DNA of 64,000 nt from Alphaproteobacteria bacterium (GCA_019635875.1 JAHBYP010000015.1:1-64000), one strand, 5' to 3'. Counted from the first letter of the stretch, positions 37,185 to 46,563 are shown. A program made the numbers and translations. Notes: generated by a model from the sequence alone, not told the origin.

Positions 37185-38285
37185 ATGGCTCAGGTAACGT
37201 TGCGCAAGGTCATCAAGAAGTACGACGAGGTCCTGGCCGTCCGCGGCATCGACCTCGACATCATGGACAAGGAGTTCGTCGTCCTCGTCGGTCCCTCGGG
37301 CTGCGGCAAGAGCACGACCCTGCGCATGATCGCCGGCCTCGAGGAGATCACCGGCGGCGACATCGCCATCGGCGGCGACGTGATCAACGACGTGCCGCCG
37401 AAGGACCGGGACATCGCCATGGTGTTCCAGAACTACGCGCTCTACCCGCACATGAACGTCTACGAGAACATGTCGTTCGGGCTGAAGCTCAAGCGCACGC
37501 CCAAGGACATCATCGACCAGCGGGTGCGCCAGGCGGCGCAGATCCTCGACATCACCGAGCTGCTCGACCGCAAGCCCAAGCAGCTCTCCGGCGGCCAGCG
37601 CCAGCGCGTCGCCATGGGCCGGGCCATCGTGCGCGACCCCAAGGTATTCCTGTTCGACGAACCGCTCAGCAATCTCGACGCCAAGCTGCGCGTGCAGATG
37701 CGCACCGAGATCAAGAAGGTGCACCAGAAGGTGCGCACTACCACGGTCTACGTCACCCACGACCAGATCGAGGCGATGACCTTGGCCGACCGCGTGGTGG
37801 TGATGAACGGCGGCAACATCGAGCAGGTCGGGCCGCCCAACGAGCTCTACCACTCGCCCAAGACCAAGTTCGTCGCGGGCTTCATCGGCTCGCCGGCGAT
37901 GAACATGCTGTCCTGCCAGCTCGAGGGCTCGGGCGATGCGCTGAAGGTCAGGCTGTCGGACACGATCAGCCTGGCGGTGCCGGCCTCGCGCGCGGCGCGC
38001 TACCGCGCCCATGTCGGCAAGCCCGGCCTGCTGTTCGGCCTGCGGCCGGAGCACCTCACCGAGACGCGCCCGCATCTCGAGGCCGACATGCAGACCTTCG
38101 ACGTCAGGCTCGACGTCACCGAGCCGATGGGCATGGAGACGCTGGTCTATTTCGCGGTCAACGGCGTCGACGTCTGCGGCCGGGTCAATCCCAATTCCGG
38201 TGCGCGCGAGGGCGAGTCCATGAAGCTGTGCGCCGACATGGCCAACATGCATCTGATCGACGACAAGACCGAGCAGGTTCTCTGA
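37185..38285 (+). CDS. Sugar ABC transporter ATP-binding protein (MalK/UgpC type)
   Basis: A 366-residue ATPase: Walker [22 protein letters not shown]-loop [18 protein letters not shown], signature [20 protein letters not shown], Walker [21 protein letters not shown], then a TOBE/OB regulatory domain from ~240 ([27 protein letters not shown]). Completes the CUT1 importer with 33925-37178. A hairpin terminator candidate follows. Confidence 0.94.
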   Translation: MAQVTLRKVIKKYDEVLAVRGIDLDIMDKEFVVLVGPSGCGKSTTLRMIAGLEEITGGDIAIGGDVINDVPPKDRDIAMVFQNYALYPHMNVYENMSFGLKLKRTPKDIIDQRVRQAAQILDITELLDRKPKQLSGGQRQRVAMGRAIVRDPKVFLFDEPLSNLDAKLRVQMRTEIKKVHQKVRTTTVYVTHDQIEAMTLADRVVVMNGGNIEQVGPPNELYHSPKTKFVAGFIGSPAMNMLSCQLEGSGDALKVRLSDTISLAVPASRAARYRAHVGKPGLLFGLRPEHLTETRPHLEADMQTFDVRLDVTEPMGMETLVYFAVNGVDVCGRVNPNSGAREGESMKLCADMANMHLIDDKTEQVL

Positions 38286-38305
38286 GCGTCGTCGGCGATT
38301 CCCAG

Positions 38306-38333
38306 GCGGCGCCCCAGCGGCGCCGCTTTGCGT
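38306..38333 (+). terminator. Candidate rho-independent terminator
   Basis: Stem gcggcgcc (38306-38313) / ggcgccgc (38319-38326), 5-base loop, then tttgcgttt. It follows the sugar ABC ATPase gene by ~20 bases and precedes the SDR gene, whose own binding site (GAAGGGAGAAG) lies further downstream. The T-run is short, so partial read-through is likely. Confidence 0.5.
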
Positions 38334-38364
38334 TTGCGGCAATCCGGTCGAAGGGAGAAGCATC

Positions 38365-39135
38365 ATGGGCGCGTTGAACGGCAAGGTCGCATGGGTCACC
38401 GGTGCGGGCAGCGGCATCGGTCAGGCCGCCGCCATCGCGCTGGCCGGTGAAGGTGCCACGGTGGTGCTGACCGGAAGGCGCAAGGAGCCGCTGGAGGCGA
38501 CGGCCGCGACCATCAAGCGGGCCGGCGGCAAGACCGTGGTGCAGGCCGGCGACCTGATGAAGGCGAGCGTGGTGACGCGCATCGCCGCCGGCATCGAGAA
38601 GCGGTTCGGCCGCTGCGACATCCTGGTCAACAACGCCGGGCTCAACATCCTGGAGCGCAGCTGGAAGCAGCTGACGCCGGCCGGCGCCGAGCAGGTGATC
38701 GACGGCAACCTGTCGAGCGCGTTCTACTGCGTCAGCGCCGTGCTGCCGATGATGCGCAAGCGCGGCGACGGCGTGCTGATCCACACCTCCTCGATGGCCG
38801 GCCGCCAGCCCAGCGTGCTGAGCGGTGCCGCCTACTCCGCCGCCAAGCACGGCGTGGTGGCGATGAGCCACACCATCAACATGGAGGAGTGCGTCAACGG
38901 CATCCGCTCCTGCGTCGTCTGCCCCGGTGAGGTGGCCACTCCGATCCTCGACAAGCGGCCGGTGCCGGTGAGCAAGGCGGATCGCGCGAAGATGGTGCAG
39001 TCCGAGGATTGCGGCGATCTGATCCGCTACATCGCCTGCCTGCCGCCGCACGTGGTGATCAACGAGGTGACGATCACGCCGACACACAACAGGGGCTACA
39101 TCGCCGGCCTGCGCCAGCCGCACGTCAAGGCATAA
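38365..39135 (+). CDS. Short-chain dehydrogenase/reductase
   Basis: A 256-residue classical SDR: cofactor loop TGAGSGIGQAAAIA, NNAG motif in ILVNNAGLNIL, catalytic Ser in HTSSMAG and Tyr-Lys in AAYSAAKHGVV. The basic TGRRKEP after strand 2 favours NADP(H). It follows the sugar importer and could oxidise the imported polyol or sugar, though a candidate terminator lies between. Substrate not determined. Confidence 0.92.
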   Translation: MGALNGKVAWVTGAGSGIGQAAAIALAGEGATVVLTGRRKEPLEATAATIKRAGGKTVVQAGDLMKASVVTRIAAGIEKRFGRCDILVNNAGLNILERSWKQLTPAGAEQVIDGNLSSAFYCVSAVLPMMRKRGDGVLIHTSSMAGRQPSVLSGAAYSAAKHGVVAMSHTINMEECVNGIRSCVVCPGEVATPILDKRPVPVSKADRAKMVQSEDCGDLIRYIACLPPHVVINEVTITPTHNRGYIAGLRQPHVKA

Positions 39136-39146
39136 GGTTTTTTGTT

Positions 39147-39268
39147 CCCTCTCCCCGCCTGCGGGGAGAGGGTTAGGGTGAGGGGCTGCACCAGGTGTCG
39201 CACCGTCGTCGTGCGCAACCAGAAACTGCCCCTCACCCCGACCCTCTCCCCGCAAGCGGGGAGAGGGA
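39147..39268. repeat. Family C compound palindrome, copy 1 (between convergent genes)
   Basis: Two hairpins ccctctccccgcctgcgggg-agaggg and its reverse-oriented partner (ccctctccccgcaagcggggagaggg), joined by GGGTGAGGGGC / GCCCCTCACCCC inner arms, so the whole unit is an inverted repeat. Lies between the SDR gene (plus) and the desaturase gene (minus). Confidence 0.88.
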
Positions 39269-39273
39269 GAACC

Positions 39274-40323
39274 TCACGCCGCGACTACGTCCTTCATGCC
39301 CTCGGGCATCGGCCGCACGATGCGGTTGTGCAGGCGGAACCTGCGGCTGAAGAGGACGTGGAACAGCAGCCTGGTCCACGACCGGTGGTGATAGAGGTGG
39401 TCGTAGAACTCCGGCGCCGCGGCGCGCACATCAGGCAGGCGCGACCACGGCACCTGGGGGAAGTCGTGGTGCTCGTTGTGGTAACCCATGTTGAACGACA
39501 GCTTGTTGAGCGGGCCGTAATAGGAATAGGTCTCCTGCCCCTCCTTGAACACGTAGTGCTCCTGGATCCAGCGCGCGCCCACCGGGTGCACGCCCAGCGA
39601 GAACAGGGTGGAGATGAACAGGTAGGCAACCGGCCACCAGCCGAAGAACCAGACGATCGGCGCCATCGCCGCGGCCATGGCGACAGCGTTGAACACCACC
39701 CAGCCGTCGACGGTGCGGATCGCCTTCACCGTGGTCGGCCGCAGGATGCCCTGCACCGCCCAGAACATGGAAAGCCAGAAGGTCTTGCGCCACCAGCTGT
39801 TGCCCACCCAGCGCGCCTCGGTCGGCGTCGGCACGTCGGCGTCCAGCCCGGGGATGCCGAGATACTTGTGGTGCAGCAGGTGGTAGTTGCGGAAGCCGAT
39901 CGCCGCCGGGAAGACGATGGCGATGTTGGCGAAGATCGAGCCCAGCCGGTTGGCGTTGGCGGTCCTGAACACGGCGTTGTGCGTGTAGTCGTGGATCAGC
40001 ACGAAGAGCGCGTGATTGACGAAGGCGCCGACGGCGTAGGCTGCGATGACGATCGCCCACCACGGCGCGTCGAGCACGGCAAGCCCGATGGCGATGGCGA
40101 CCTGCAGCGCCACCAGCAGCACCGTCCACAGCGCCGACCATGGGTCGCGCTCGAACAGCGCGCGCACCCCAGGGTGCGCGGCGAGAATCTGCTTCGCCCG
40201 CTCCGGGTGCGGCAGCGGCGTCTCAGTCTGCGTGAACGCCGCGTTGGGCGCTGTCTCGGCGACCATCCGGTCAGTCCTCATCAAGGGGACTTCCATATAG
40301 GCTGAACGCCGTTCAACGTCCAT
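39274..40323 (-). CDS. Fatty acid desaturase family, dihydroceramide delta-4 desaturase (DEGS)-like
   Basis: A 349-residue membrane di-iron desaturase. Three histidine boxes: HDYTH (111-115), HLLHH (148-152), HNEHH (282-286). Beyond the boxes the sequence tracks eukaryotic DEGS1/DES: ERAKQILAAHPGVRALFERD before the first helices, VFKEGQETYSYYGPLNKLSF and GYHNEHHDFPQVPWSRLP, then APEFYDHLYHHRSW. In eukaryotes this enzyme inserts the 4,5-trans double bond in dihydroceramide. Helices lie at ~65-85, 90-110, 185-230 and 235-250. Start at 40323 with GGGGA upstream; it diverges from an Ldh2-type gene by 35 bases. No serine palmitoyltransferase or ceramide synthase gene is in the window, so a sphingolipid substrate is inference. 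Confidence 0.88.
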   Translation of the reverse strand: MDVERRSAYMEVPLMRTDRMVAETAPNAAFTQTETPLPHPERAKQILAAHPGVRALFERDPWSALWTVLLVALQVAIAIGLAVLDAPWWAIVIAAYAVGAFVNHALFVLIHDYTHNAVFRTANANRLGSIFANIAIVFPAAIGFRNYHLLHHKYLGIPGLDADVPTPTEARWVGNSWWRKTFWLSMFWAVQGILRPTTVKAIRTVDGWVVFNAVAMAAAMAPIVWFFGWWPVAYLFISTLFSLGVHPVGARWIQEHYVFKEGQETYSYYGPLNKLSFNMGYHNEHHDFPQVPWSRLPDVRAAAPEFYDHLYHHRSWTRLLFHVLFSRRFRLHNRIVRPMPEGMKDVVAA

Positions 40324-40358
40324 TCACCATCCCCTACACAGTGTGACGAGCCTGGTCC

Positions 40359-41447
40359 ATGGTCACGATCAAAGCATTGAATCTCAAGGAATTTGTCCGC
40401 GACATCTTCGCGTCCGCGGGGTGCTCGGCGGCCGAGGCCCAGCGCATCGGCCACTACCTGGTCGAATCCAACCTCACCGGCCACGACAGCCACGGCGTCA
40501 TCCGCGTGCCGCGCTACGTCAGGAACCTCGCCGACAAGCTCACCCGGGCCGATGTCGAGGTCGAGGTGCTGATCGACACGCCGGTGCTGGCGGTGGTCGA
40601 CGGCAAGTTCGGCTTCGGCCAGACGGTGGGCCCGCAGGCGGTGCGCATCGGCATCGACAAGTGCCGGCGCAACGGGCTGTCCGCCGTGGCCCTGCGCAAC
40701 GCCGGCCATACCGGCCGCACCGGCGACTGGGCCGAGATGGCCGCGGCCGAGGGCCTGGTCTCGGTGCACTTCGTCAACGCCGCCGGCTCGGTGCTGGTGG
40801 CGCCCTATGGCGGCGTCGACCGGCGCTTCTCGACGGCGCCCTACTGCGTCGGCATCCCCCGCCCCGGCCGCGAGCCGCTGGTGCTCGACTTCGCCACCTC
40901 GATCGTCGCCGAGGGCAAGGTTCTGGTCGCCAGCCAGGGCGGCAAGAAGGTGCCCGACGACGCGCTGATCGACCAGGACGGCAAGGCCAGCGGCGATCCG
41001 CACATTCTGTACGGCGCGTACACGCCCGAGGGCCCGCGCGATCACCGCAAGAGCAAGGGCGCGATCCGCGCCTTCGGCGAGCACAAGGGCTCGGGACTGG
41101 CCTTCATGTGCGAGCTGCTGGGCGGGGCGCTCTCCGGCAACGGTGCCACCCGGTTCGACCGGCCCTTCGCCAACGGCATGTTCTCGTTCTACGTCGATCC
41201 CAGGGTAATCGACCCTACCGGCTTCTTCGGCCCCGAGGTCGACCGCTACACCGACTTCGTGAAAGGCTCCAAGCCGGTGAGCGCCGGCGAAGAGGTGCTG
41301 GTCCCCGGCGAGCCCGAGGCGCGCTACCGGGCCAGGCGCACCGCCGAAGGCATCCCGCTGCCTGACGACACCTGGGCCAGCCTTGTGGTCTGCGCCCGCT
41401 CCGTGGGCCTCGACGAACGCCGTATCCAGCGCGCTACTATGCCGTAG
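40359..41447 (+). CDS. Malate/L-lactate dehydrogenase (Ldh2) family oxidoreductase
   Basis: A 362-residue NAD(P)-dependent oxidoreductase of the Ldh_2/YlbC family: HDSHGVIRVPRYV, the catalytic His in RNAGHTGRTGDW, APYGGVDRRFSTAPYCVGIP and the C-terminal GEHKGSGLAFMCELLGGALS. Members reduce or oxidise 2-keto/2-hydroxy acids, including 2,3-diketo-L-gulonate and ureidoglycolate. It runs 20 bases ahead of an IlvD/Edd dehydratase, and together these would convert sugar acids through 2-keto-3-deoxy intermediates (inference). Confidence 0.9.
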   Translation: MVTIKALNLKEFVRDIFASAGCSAAEAQRIGHYLVESNLTGHDSHGVIRVPRYVRNLADKLTRADVEVEVLIDTPVLAVVDGKFGFGQTVGPQAVRIGIDKCRRNGLSAVALRNAGHTGRTGDWAEMAAAEGLVSVHFVNAAGSVLVAPYGGVDRRFSTAPYCVGIPRPGREPLVLDFATSIVAEGKVLVASQGGKKVPDDALIDQDGKASGDPHILYGAYTPEGPRDHRKSKGAIRAFGEHKGSGLAFMCELLGGALSGNGATRFDRPFANGMFSFYVDPRVIDPTGFFGPEVDRYTDFVKGSKPVSAGEEVLVPGEPEARYRARRTAEGIPLPDDTWASLVVCARSVGLDERRIQRATMP

Positions 41448-41467
41448 GGATCAAGGAGGAAACCGAG

Positions 41468-43237
41468 ATGGCCAAAAGCACGAAGAAGAGCGCCGCATCG
41501 AAGTCGGCGAAGCCTCGCAAAAAGGCGCTGCGCAGTTCCGCGTGGTTCGGCCATTCCGATCGCGACGGCTACACCCATCGCAGCTGGATGAAGAACCAGG
41601 GCCATCCCTCGCATCTGTTCGACGGCCGCCCGGTGATCGGCATCTGCAACACCTGGTCCGACCTGACGCCGTGCAACGCGCATTTCCGCACCCTGGCCGA
41701 GCACGTGAAGCGCGGCGTCTACGAGGCCGGCGGCTTCCCGCTGGAGTTCCCCGTGTTCTCGACCGGCGAGACCCTGCTGCGGCCCACCGCGATGCTCTAC
41801 CGCAACCTCGCCAGCATGGATGTCGAGGAGGCGATCCGTGCCAACCCGCTGGACGGCGTGGTGCTGATGGTCGGCTGCGACAAGACCACCCCCGCCCTGC
41901 TGATGGGCGCGGCGAGCTGCGACCTGCCCAGCATCGCGCTGTCGGGCGGGCCGATGCTCAACGGCCACTACAGGGGCGAGCTGATCGGCTCGGGCACGCA
42001 TGTCTGGAAGTTCAGCGAGATGGTGCGCGCCGGCGAGATGACCCTGCAGGATTTCATGAACGCCGAGGCCGCCAACTCGCGCAGCGCCGGCCATTGCATG
42101 ACCATGGGCACCGCCTCGACCATGGCCAGCATGGTCGAGTCGCTGGGCATGGGCCTGCCGACCAACGCCGCGATCCCCGCCGCCGACTCCCGCCGCTATG
42201 CGCTCGCCTTCATGGTCGGCCGCCGCATCGTCGAGATGGTCAAGCAGGACCTCAGGATGTCCAAGGTGCTGACGAAGGCGAACTTCGAGAACGCGATCCG
42301 CGTCAACGGCGCGATCGGCGGCTCGACCAACGCGGTGATCCACCTGCTGGCGCTCGCCGGGCGCATGGGCATCGACATCACGCTCGACGACTGGGACCGG
42401 CTGGGCCGCGACATTCCCTGCCTGGTCAACCTGATGCCGTCGGGCGAGTACCTGATGGAGGATTTCTACTACGCCGGCGGCGTGCCCGCGGTAGTGCGCG
42501 AGCTGGGCGAGGCCGGCCTGCTCGACAAGAAGGCGGTGACGGTCAACGGCGAGACCCTGTGGAACAACAGCAAGGACGCCGAGGTCTGGAACCGCAAGGT
42601 GATCTTCCCGGTCAGCAAGCCGTTCAAGCCCAATGGCGGCGTCGCTGTGCTGCGCGGCAACCTCGCCCCCGACGGCGCCATCCTCAAGCCTTCGGCCGCG
42701 ACGCCCAGGCTGATGAAGCATCGCGGCCGCGCCATCGTCTTCGAAAGCATCGAGGACCTGCGCGCGCGCACCGACGATCCCAGGCTCGACGTCGACGAGA
42801 ACAGCGTCATGGTGCTGAAGTACTGCGGGCCCAAGGGCTATCCCGGCATGGCCGAGGTCGGCAACATGCCGCTGCCCAAGAAGCTGCTCGAGAAGGGCGT
42901 CAAGGACATGGTGCGCATCTCCGACGCACGCATGTCGGGCACCGCCTACGGCACGGTGGTGCTGCACGTGGCGCCCGAGGCGGCGGCCGGCGGTCCGCTG
43001 GCGCTGGTGAAGACCGGTGACTGGATCGAGCTCGACGTGAAGAAGCGCCGCCTGCATCTCGACGTGCCGGAGGAAGAGCTGGAAAAGCGCCGCAGGGCCT
43101 GGAAGGGCTTCGCCTCACCGCATCTCAGCGGCTACGCCAAGCTCTACGTCGACCACGTCACCCAGGCCGACAAGGGTGCCGACCTCGACTTCCTGGCCGG
43201 CAAGCGCGGCGCGGCGGTACCGCGCGAATCGCACTAG
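41468..43237 (+). CDS. IlvD/Edd family dehydratase (sugar-acid dehydratase-like)
   Basis: A 589-residue Fe-S dehydratase. Cluster cysteines are seen in GICNTWSDLTPCNAHF, MVGCDKTTPA and GHCMTMGTAST; C-terminal KPNGGVAVLRGNLAPDGA and RISDARMSGTAYGTVVLH are family signatures. The Lys-rich N-terminal extension (residues 1-25) and the FGHSDRDGYTHRSWMKNQG start are those of arabinonate/xylonate-type dehydratases rather than biosynthetic IlvD. AGGAGG lies upstream of ATG 41468. Its stop overlaps that of the convergent TRAP permease gene. Confidence 0.9.
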   Translation: MAKSTKKSAASKSAKPRKKALRSSAWFGHSDRDGYTHRSWMKNQGHPSHLFDGRPVIGICNTWSDLTPCNAHFRTLAEHVKRGVYEAGGFPLEFPVFSTGETLLRPTAMLYRNLASMDVEEAIRANPLDGVVLMVGCDKTTPALLMGAASCDLPSIALSGGPMLNGHYRGELIGSGTHVWKFSEMVRAGEMTLQDFMNAEAANSRSAGHCMTMGTASTMASMVESLGMGLPTNAAIPAADSRRYALAFMVGRRIVEMVKQDLRMSKVLTKANFENAIRVNGAIGGSTNAVIHLLALAGRMGIDITLDDWDRLGRDIPCLVNLMPSGEYLMEDFYYAGGVPAVVRELGEAGLLDKKAVTVNGETLWNNSKDAEVWNRKVIFPVSKPFKPNGGVAVLRGNLAPDGAILKPSAATPRLMKHRGRAIVFESIEDLRARTDDPRLDVDENSVMVLKYCGPKGYPGMAEVGNMPLPKKLLEKGVKDMVRISDARMSGTAYGTVVLHVAPEAAAGGPLALVKTGDWIELDVKKRRLHLDVPEEELEKRRRAWKGFASPHLSGYAKLYVDHVTQADKGADLDFLAGKRGAAVPRESH

Positions 43238-45435
43238 GCGGGAGCCGCCGCCCGTCTCGCCTTGACGATCTGGCTGACTAGCACCGGCGCGCCCGCCGCC
43301 AGCCCGACCAGCGTCGGGGTCAGGCCGGGCGCGACCACCGGCAGCGAGGCGATGCCGATCAGCCACCGCTCCCATTGCGACATGTGGGTGAACAGCCAGC
43401 CGGCGAAGGCGGCCGACAGCATGGCGATGCCGATCAGGCAGCCGCCGACGGTGACGATGAACTCGCCCCAGTGGAAGCCGGGCAGCACGATCATCATCAC
43501 GGGCGAGTAGACGAAGACGAAGGGCACCAGCGCCTTGCCCAGGGCGAGGCGGAAGGCGGTGTTGCCGGTCTTGAACGGATCGGCGTTGGCCATGCTCGCG
43601 GCCGCGTACGCGGCAACCGCCACCGGCGGCGTGATGTCGGCCAGCACCCCGTAGTAGAAGACGAAGAAGTGGCTCACCAGGTCGGGCACGCCCAGCAGCT
43701 TCAGCGCCGGCGCGGCGACCGCGACCATGATGATGTAGGTCGAGGTCGTGGGGATGCCGCAGCCCATCACGATGCAGACCATGGCGATCAGCACCAGGGT
43801 GAAGAACAGCACGAGCGCCTGCTCGCCCGAACCGTAGCCCAGCAGGCCGGCGACCGCGGTGACCGGCGCGCTCTCGGACAGCGCTCTCGCCGCCTCGACG
43901 GTGATGAAGGCGATCTTGAAGCCGACGCCCGTGAGCGTGACGATGCCGATGATGATGCCGACGCAGGCCGCCGCCGCACCGACAGCGAGCGCGTACTTGG
44001 CGCCGACGACGAAGCCGTCGAACAGCTCCGTCCAGGGCTGCCTGGGCGCCTTGTTAAGCCGCCACAGCACGAGCAGCAGCGCGATCATCAGCAGCCCGCT
44101 GACCATCTCGAAGTGATCGAGCACGATCGGCGGCAGGAAGGATCGCCCCTTGAAGAAGAAGACGAACCACAGCGCGACCAGCACGGTCTCGACGATCGGC
44201 GGCCGACCGTCGCTGCGGCGCGCCAGCCCCACGACCAGGCACAGCAGGATGCCGGTGAAGGCGGCCACGTAGGGCGTGAAGTCGGCGAACAGCACGATCA
44301 GCAGGCCGAACAGCGGTATCAGGGTCGGCCAGTCGCGCCGGAGCGATTGCCGGAGGTTCGGCAGGTCCTCCGGCGCCACGCCGCGCAGGCCATGGCGCTT
44401 GGCCTCGAAGTGCGTCTGCACGAAGACGCCGAAGAAATGCATGGCGGCCGGCAGGGTCGCGGCGATGATGATCGTCTGGTACGGCAGGCCAAGGTACTCG
44501 ATCATGAGGAAGGCGGCGGCGCCCATGACCGGTGGCGTGATCTGCCCGCCGGTGCTGGCGGTCGACTCGACGCCGGCCGCGAAGTGCCGCTGGTAGCCCA
44601 GCCGAGTCATCATCGGGATGGTCAGCGAGCCCACAGTCACGGCGTTGGCCACCGACGAGCCGGAGATCATGCCGAACAGTCCCGAGCCGAAGATCGACAC
44701 CTTGGCCGGCCCGCCGGCGTAGCGGCCGGCGGCCGCCATGGCGAGATCGAGGAAGAGCTGGCCCAGGCCGATGCGCATGGCCAGCACGCCGAACAGCACG
44801 TAGTGGAAGACGTAGGTCGCCACCACGCCGATCGGGATGCCGTAGATTCCCTGGCTGGTGAGATAGAGGTGGTTCACCACCTCGTTCCAGGTCGCGCCGG
44901 GGTGCACCAGGATGCCGGGCATCCACGGCCCGACCAGCGCGTAGACGATGAAGACGCCGGCGATGATCACCAGCGGCCAGCCCATGGTGCGCCGCGTCGC
45001 CTCGAGCACCGCCCCGATCAGCACCGTGCCCATGACGACGTCGATGAGCAGCGGATTGCCGACGCGGAACGCCAGGTCATGGAAGACGAACGGGATGTAG
45101 AGCGCCGCCGCCACAGTCGCGGCCATCAGCAGCCAGTCGAACAGAGGCACGCCGCCGGGCGCCAGCAGGCTCGCCGGACGCCCGCGATCGGCCTGGCTGC
45201 GCGCCAGCGCGAAGACCAGGAAGATCAGGCCGATGACGAAGGCCATGTGGATGCCGCGATGCGTCGTCTCGCGCAGCAGCCCGAAGCCCGCGGTGTAGAA
45301 ATGGAAGCACGACAGGACGAACAGCAGGCCGGCGACGATCCACGACGCCGGCGGCAGGATGGGGCGGAAGCGGACCTCGGTATCGAACTTCCGCTCGAGC
45401 TCCTCCGCCTTCTTGAGGTCGATGTCGGTGGTCAT
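43234..45435 (-). CDS. TRAP transporter fused permease (4TM-12TM)
   Basis: A 733-residue integral membrane protein with about 18 hydrophobic helices, the fused DctQ-DctM form that goes with TAXI-type binding proteins. Landmarks: LFDWLLMAATVAAALYIPFV near the N-terminus, SGSSVANAVTVGSLTIPMM, ASTGGQITPPVMGAAAFLM and GCGIPTTSTYIIMVAVAAPA. It imports substrate using an ion gradient. The partner binding-protein gene lies upstream at 45559, separated by a palindromic element. Convergent with the IlvD-like gene with a four-base CTAG overlap of the stop codons. Confidence 0.95.
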   Translation of the reverse strand: MTTDIDLKKAEELERKFDTEVRFRPILPPASWIVAGLLFVLSCFHFYTAGFGLLRETTHRGIHMAFVIGLIFLVFALARSQADRGRPASLLAPGGVPLFDWLLMAATVAAALYIPFVFHDLAFRVGNPLLIDVVMGTVLIGAVLEATRRTMGWPLVIIAGVFIVYALVGPWMPGILVHPGATWNEVVNHLYLTSQGIYGIPIGVVATYVFHYVLFGVLAMRIGLGQLFLDLAMAAAGRYAGGPAKVSIFGSGLFGMISGSSVANAVTVGSLTIPMMTRLGYQRHFAAGVESTASTGGQITPPVMGAAAFLMIEYLGLPYQTIIIAATLPAAMHFFGVFVQTHFEAKRHGLRGVAPEDLPNLRQSLRRDWPTLIPLFGLLIVLFADFTPYVAAFTGILLCLVVGLARRSDGRPPIVETVLVALWFVFFFKGRSFLPPIVLDHFEMVSGLLMIALLLVLWRLNKAPRQPWTELFDGFVVGAKYALAVGAAAACVGIIIGIVTLTGVGFKIAFITVEAARALSESAPVTAVAGLLGYGSGEQALVLFFTLVLIAMVCIVMGCGIPTTSTYIIMVAVAAPALKLLGVPDLVSHFFVFYYGVLADITPPVAVAAYAAASMANADPFKTGNTAFRLALGKALVPFVFVYSPVMMIVLPGFHWGEFIVTVGGCLIGIAMLSAAFAGWLFTHMSQWERWLIGIASLPVVAPGLTPTLVGLAAGAPVLVSQIVKARRAAAPA

Positions 45436-45466
45436 CAGGACTTCGGACAGATTGACTCAAGGGCCT

Positions 45467-45532
45467 CTCATCCCGAGCACAGCGAGGGATCTAGTGGTTG
45501 TCCTAGATCCCTCGCTGCGCTCGGGATGACAG
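45467..45532. repeat. Family A palindromic element, copy 6
   Basis: Inverted repeat ctcatcccgagcacagcgag / complement with centre ggatctagtggttgtcctag, inside the TRAP operon between the binding-protein and permease genes. Position suits differential expression of the binding protein. Confidence 0.88.
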
Positions 45533-45558
45533 ATGGTACCGTGTGTGGCCCCGTGGCC

Positions 45559-46563
45559 CTATTTCTTCAGCCCCTTCTCCTTGTAGAACTTCTCGGCGCC
45601 GGGATGCAGCGGGATGCCGATGCCGGTGAGTGCCGTTTCCAGCTTGATCTCTTTGCCCTTGGCATGGCCGGCGTCGAGCAGCTTGCGGGTGTTGGCGTTC
45701 CACAGGGCCTGGACGATGCCGTAGACCAGCGCCTCGGACTGCTTGGTCGAGGTCAGCCACTGGGCGTTGACGCTCACCGTCTTGACGCCGGCGACGCCCT
45801 TGTAGGCGGTGTCCGGAATCGCGTCCTTGGCGAAGAAGCTGTACTGCGCCAGCAGCTTGTCGACCGCCGGTCCCTCGATCGGGATCAGCTCGATGCCCGC
45901 GGTTGCGGCCAGCTCGGCGATGGCGCCTTGGGGATAGCCCGAGACGCTGATGAAGGCGTCGATCGCGCCGTCCTTGAGCTTGTCGGCGGATTGCTGGGGC
46001 TTGAGATACTCGGCCTTGACATCCTTTTCCGTCATGCCGAAGGCGGCGAGGATCAGGCGGGCATCGACCAGCGTGCCGGAGCCCGGCTCGTCGAGCGACA
46101 CCCGCTTGCCCTTCAGGTCGGGCACGCCCTTGATGCCGCTGCCCTTGCGCGCCACCAGGTGGAAGCTCTCGGGATAGAGGTTGGCGATGGCGCGCAGCGT
46201 GTCGACCTTGGGCTTGCCTTCGTAGATGCCGGTGCCGGTATAGGCCCAGAAGGCGACGTCCGACTGCGAGAACCCCGACTCGAGGCTGCCGCCGGCGATG
46301 CCGTTGACGTTGGCCACCGAGCCGTTGGTCGCCACCGCCGTGGCCACCAGACCGGGCACGCCGCACGAGCCCCCGGCGTCGCAGGCCCGGCTGCCCGGCG
46401 GGTTCGAAACCGCATTGGCGATCACGCCGGCAAGCGGATAGTACGTGCCGGCCGTGCCGCCCGTGCCGATGCGGAAGAATTGCAACTGCTGCGCCGACGC
46501 GACGCTCGTCATGGCGCCGAACGCGACGGCCGCCACGACAGTGGTCCATCTGGCGAAGTTCAT
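45559..46563 (-). CDS. TAXI family TRAP transporter solute-binding subunit
   Basis: A 334-residue exported protein with signal peptide 1-24 (ends ASAQ). The TAXI family start FFRIGTGGTAGTYYPLAGVIANAV and the later DVAFWAYTGTGIYEG, LDEPGSGTLVDARLIL and GYPQGAIAELA are diagnostic. An unusual insert with two cysteines (RACDAGGSCGVPG) near residue 60-70 may form a disulfide. Delivers substrate to the fused permease at 43234. Known TAXI ligands include glutamate-like acids; the ligand here is unknown. Confidence 0.94.
   Translation of the reverse strand: MNFARWTTVVAAVAFGAMTSVASAQQLQFFRIGTGGTAGTYYPLAGVIANAVSNPPGSRACDAGGSCGVPGLVATAVATNGSVANVNGIAGGSLESGFSQSDVAFWAYTGTGIYEGKPKVDTLRAIANLYPESFHLVARKGSGIKGVPDLKGKRVSLDEPGSGTLVDARLILAAFGMTEKDVKAEYLKPQQSADKLKDGAIDAFISVSGYPQGAIAELAATAGIELIPIEGPAVDKLLAQYSFFAKDAIPDTAYKGVAGVKTVSVNAQWLTSTKQSEALVYGIVQALWNANTRKLLDAGHAKGKEIKLETALTGIGIPLHPGAEKFYKEKGLKK

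Noticed and set aside
35775-38417. 880-codon open frame opposite the sugar ABC permease and ATPase genes
   Set aside because: Same GC-driven antisense artefact; composition is low-complexity and the plus-strand genes have clear families and ribosome binding sites.
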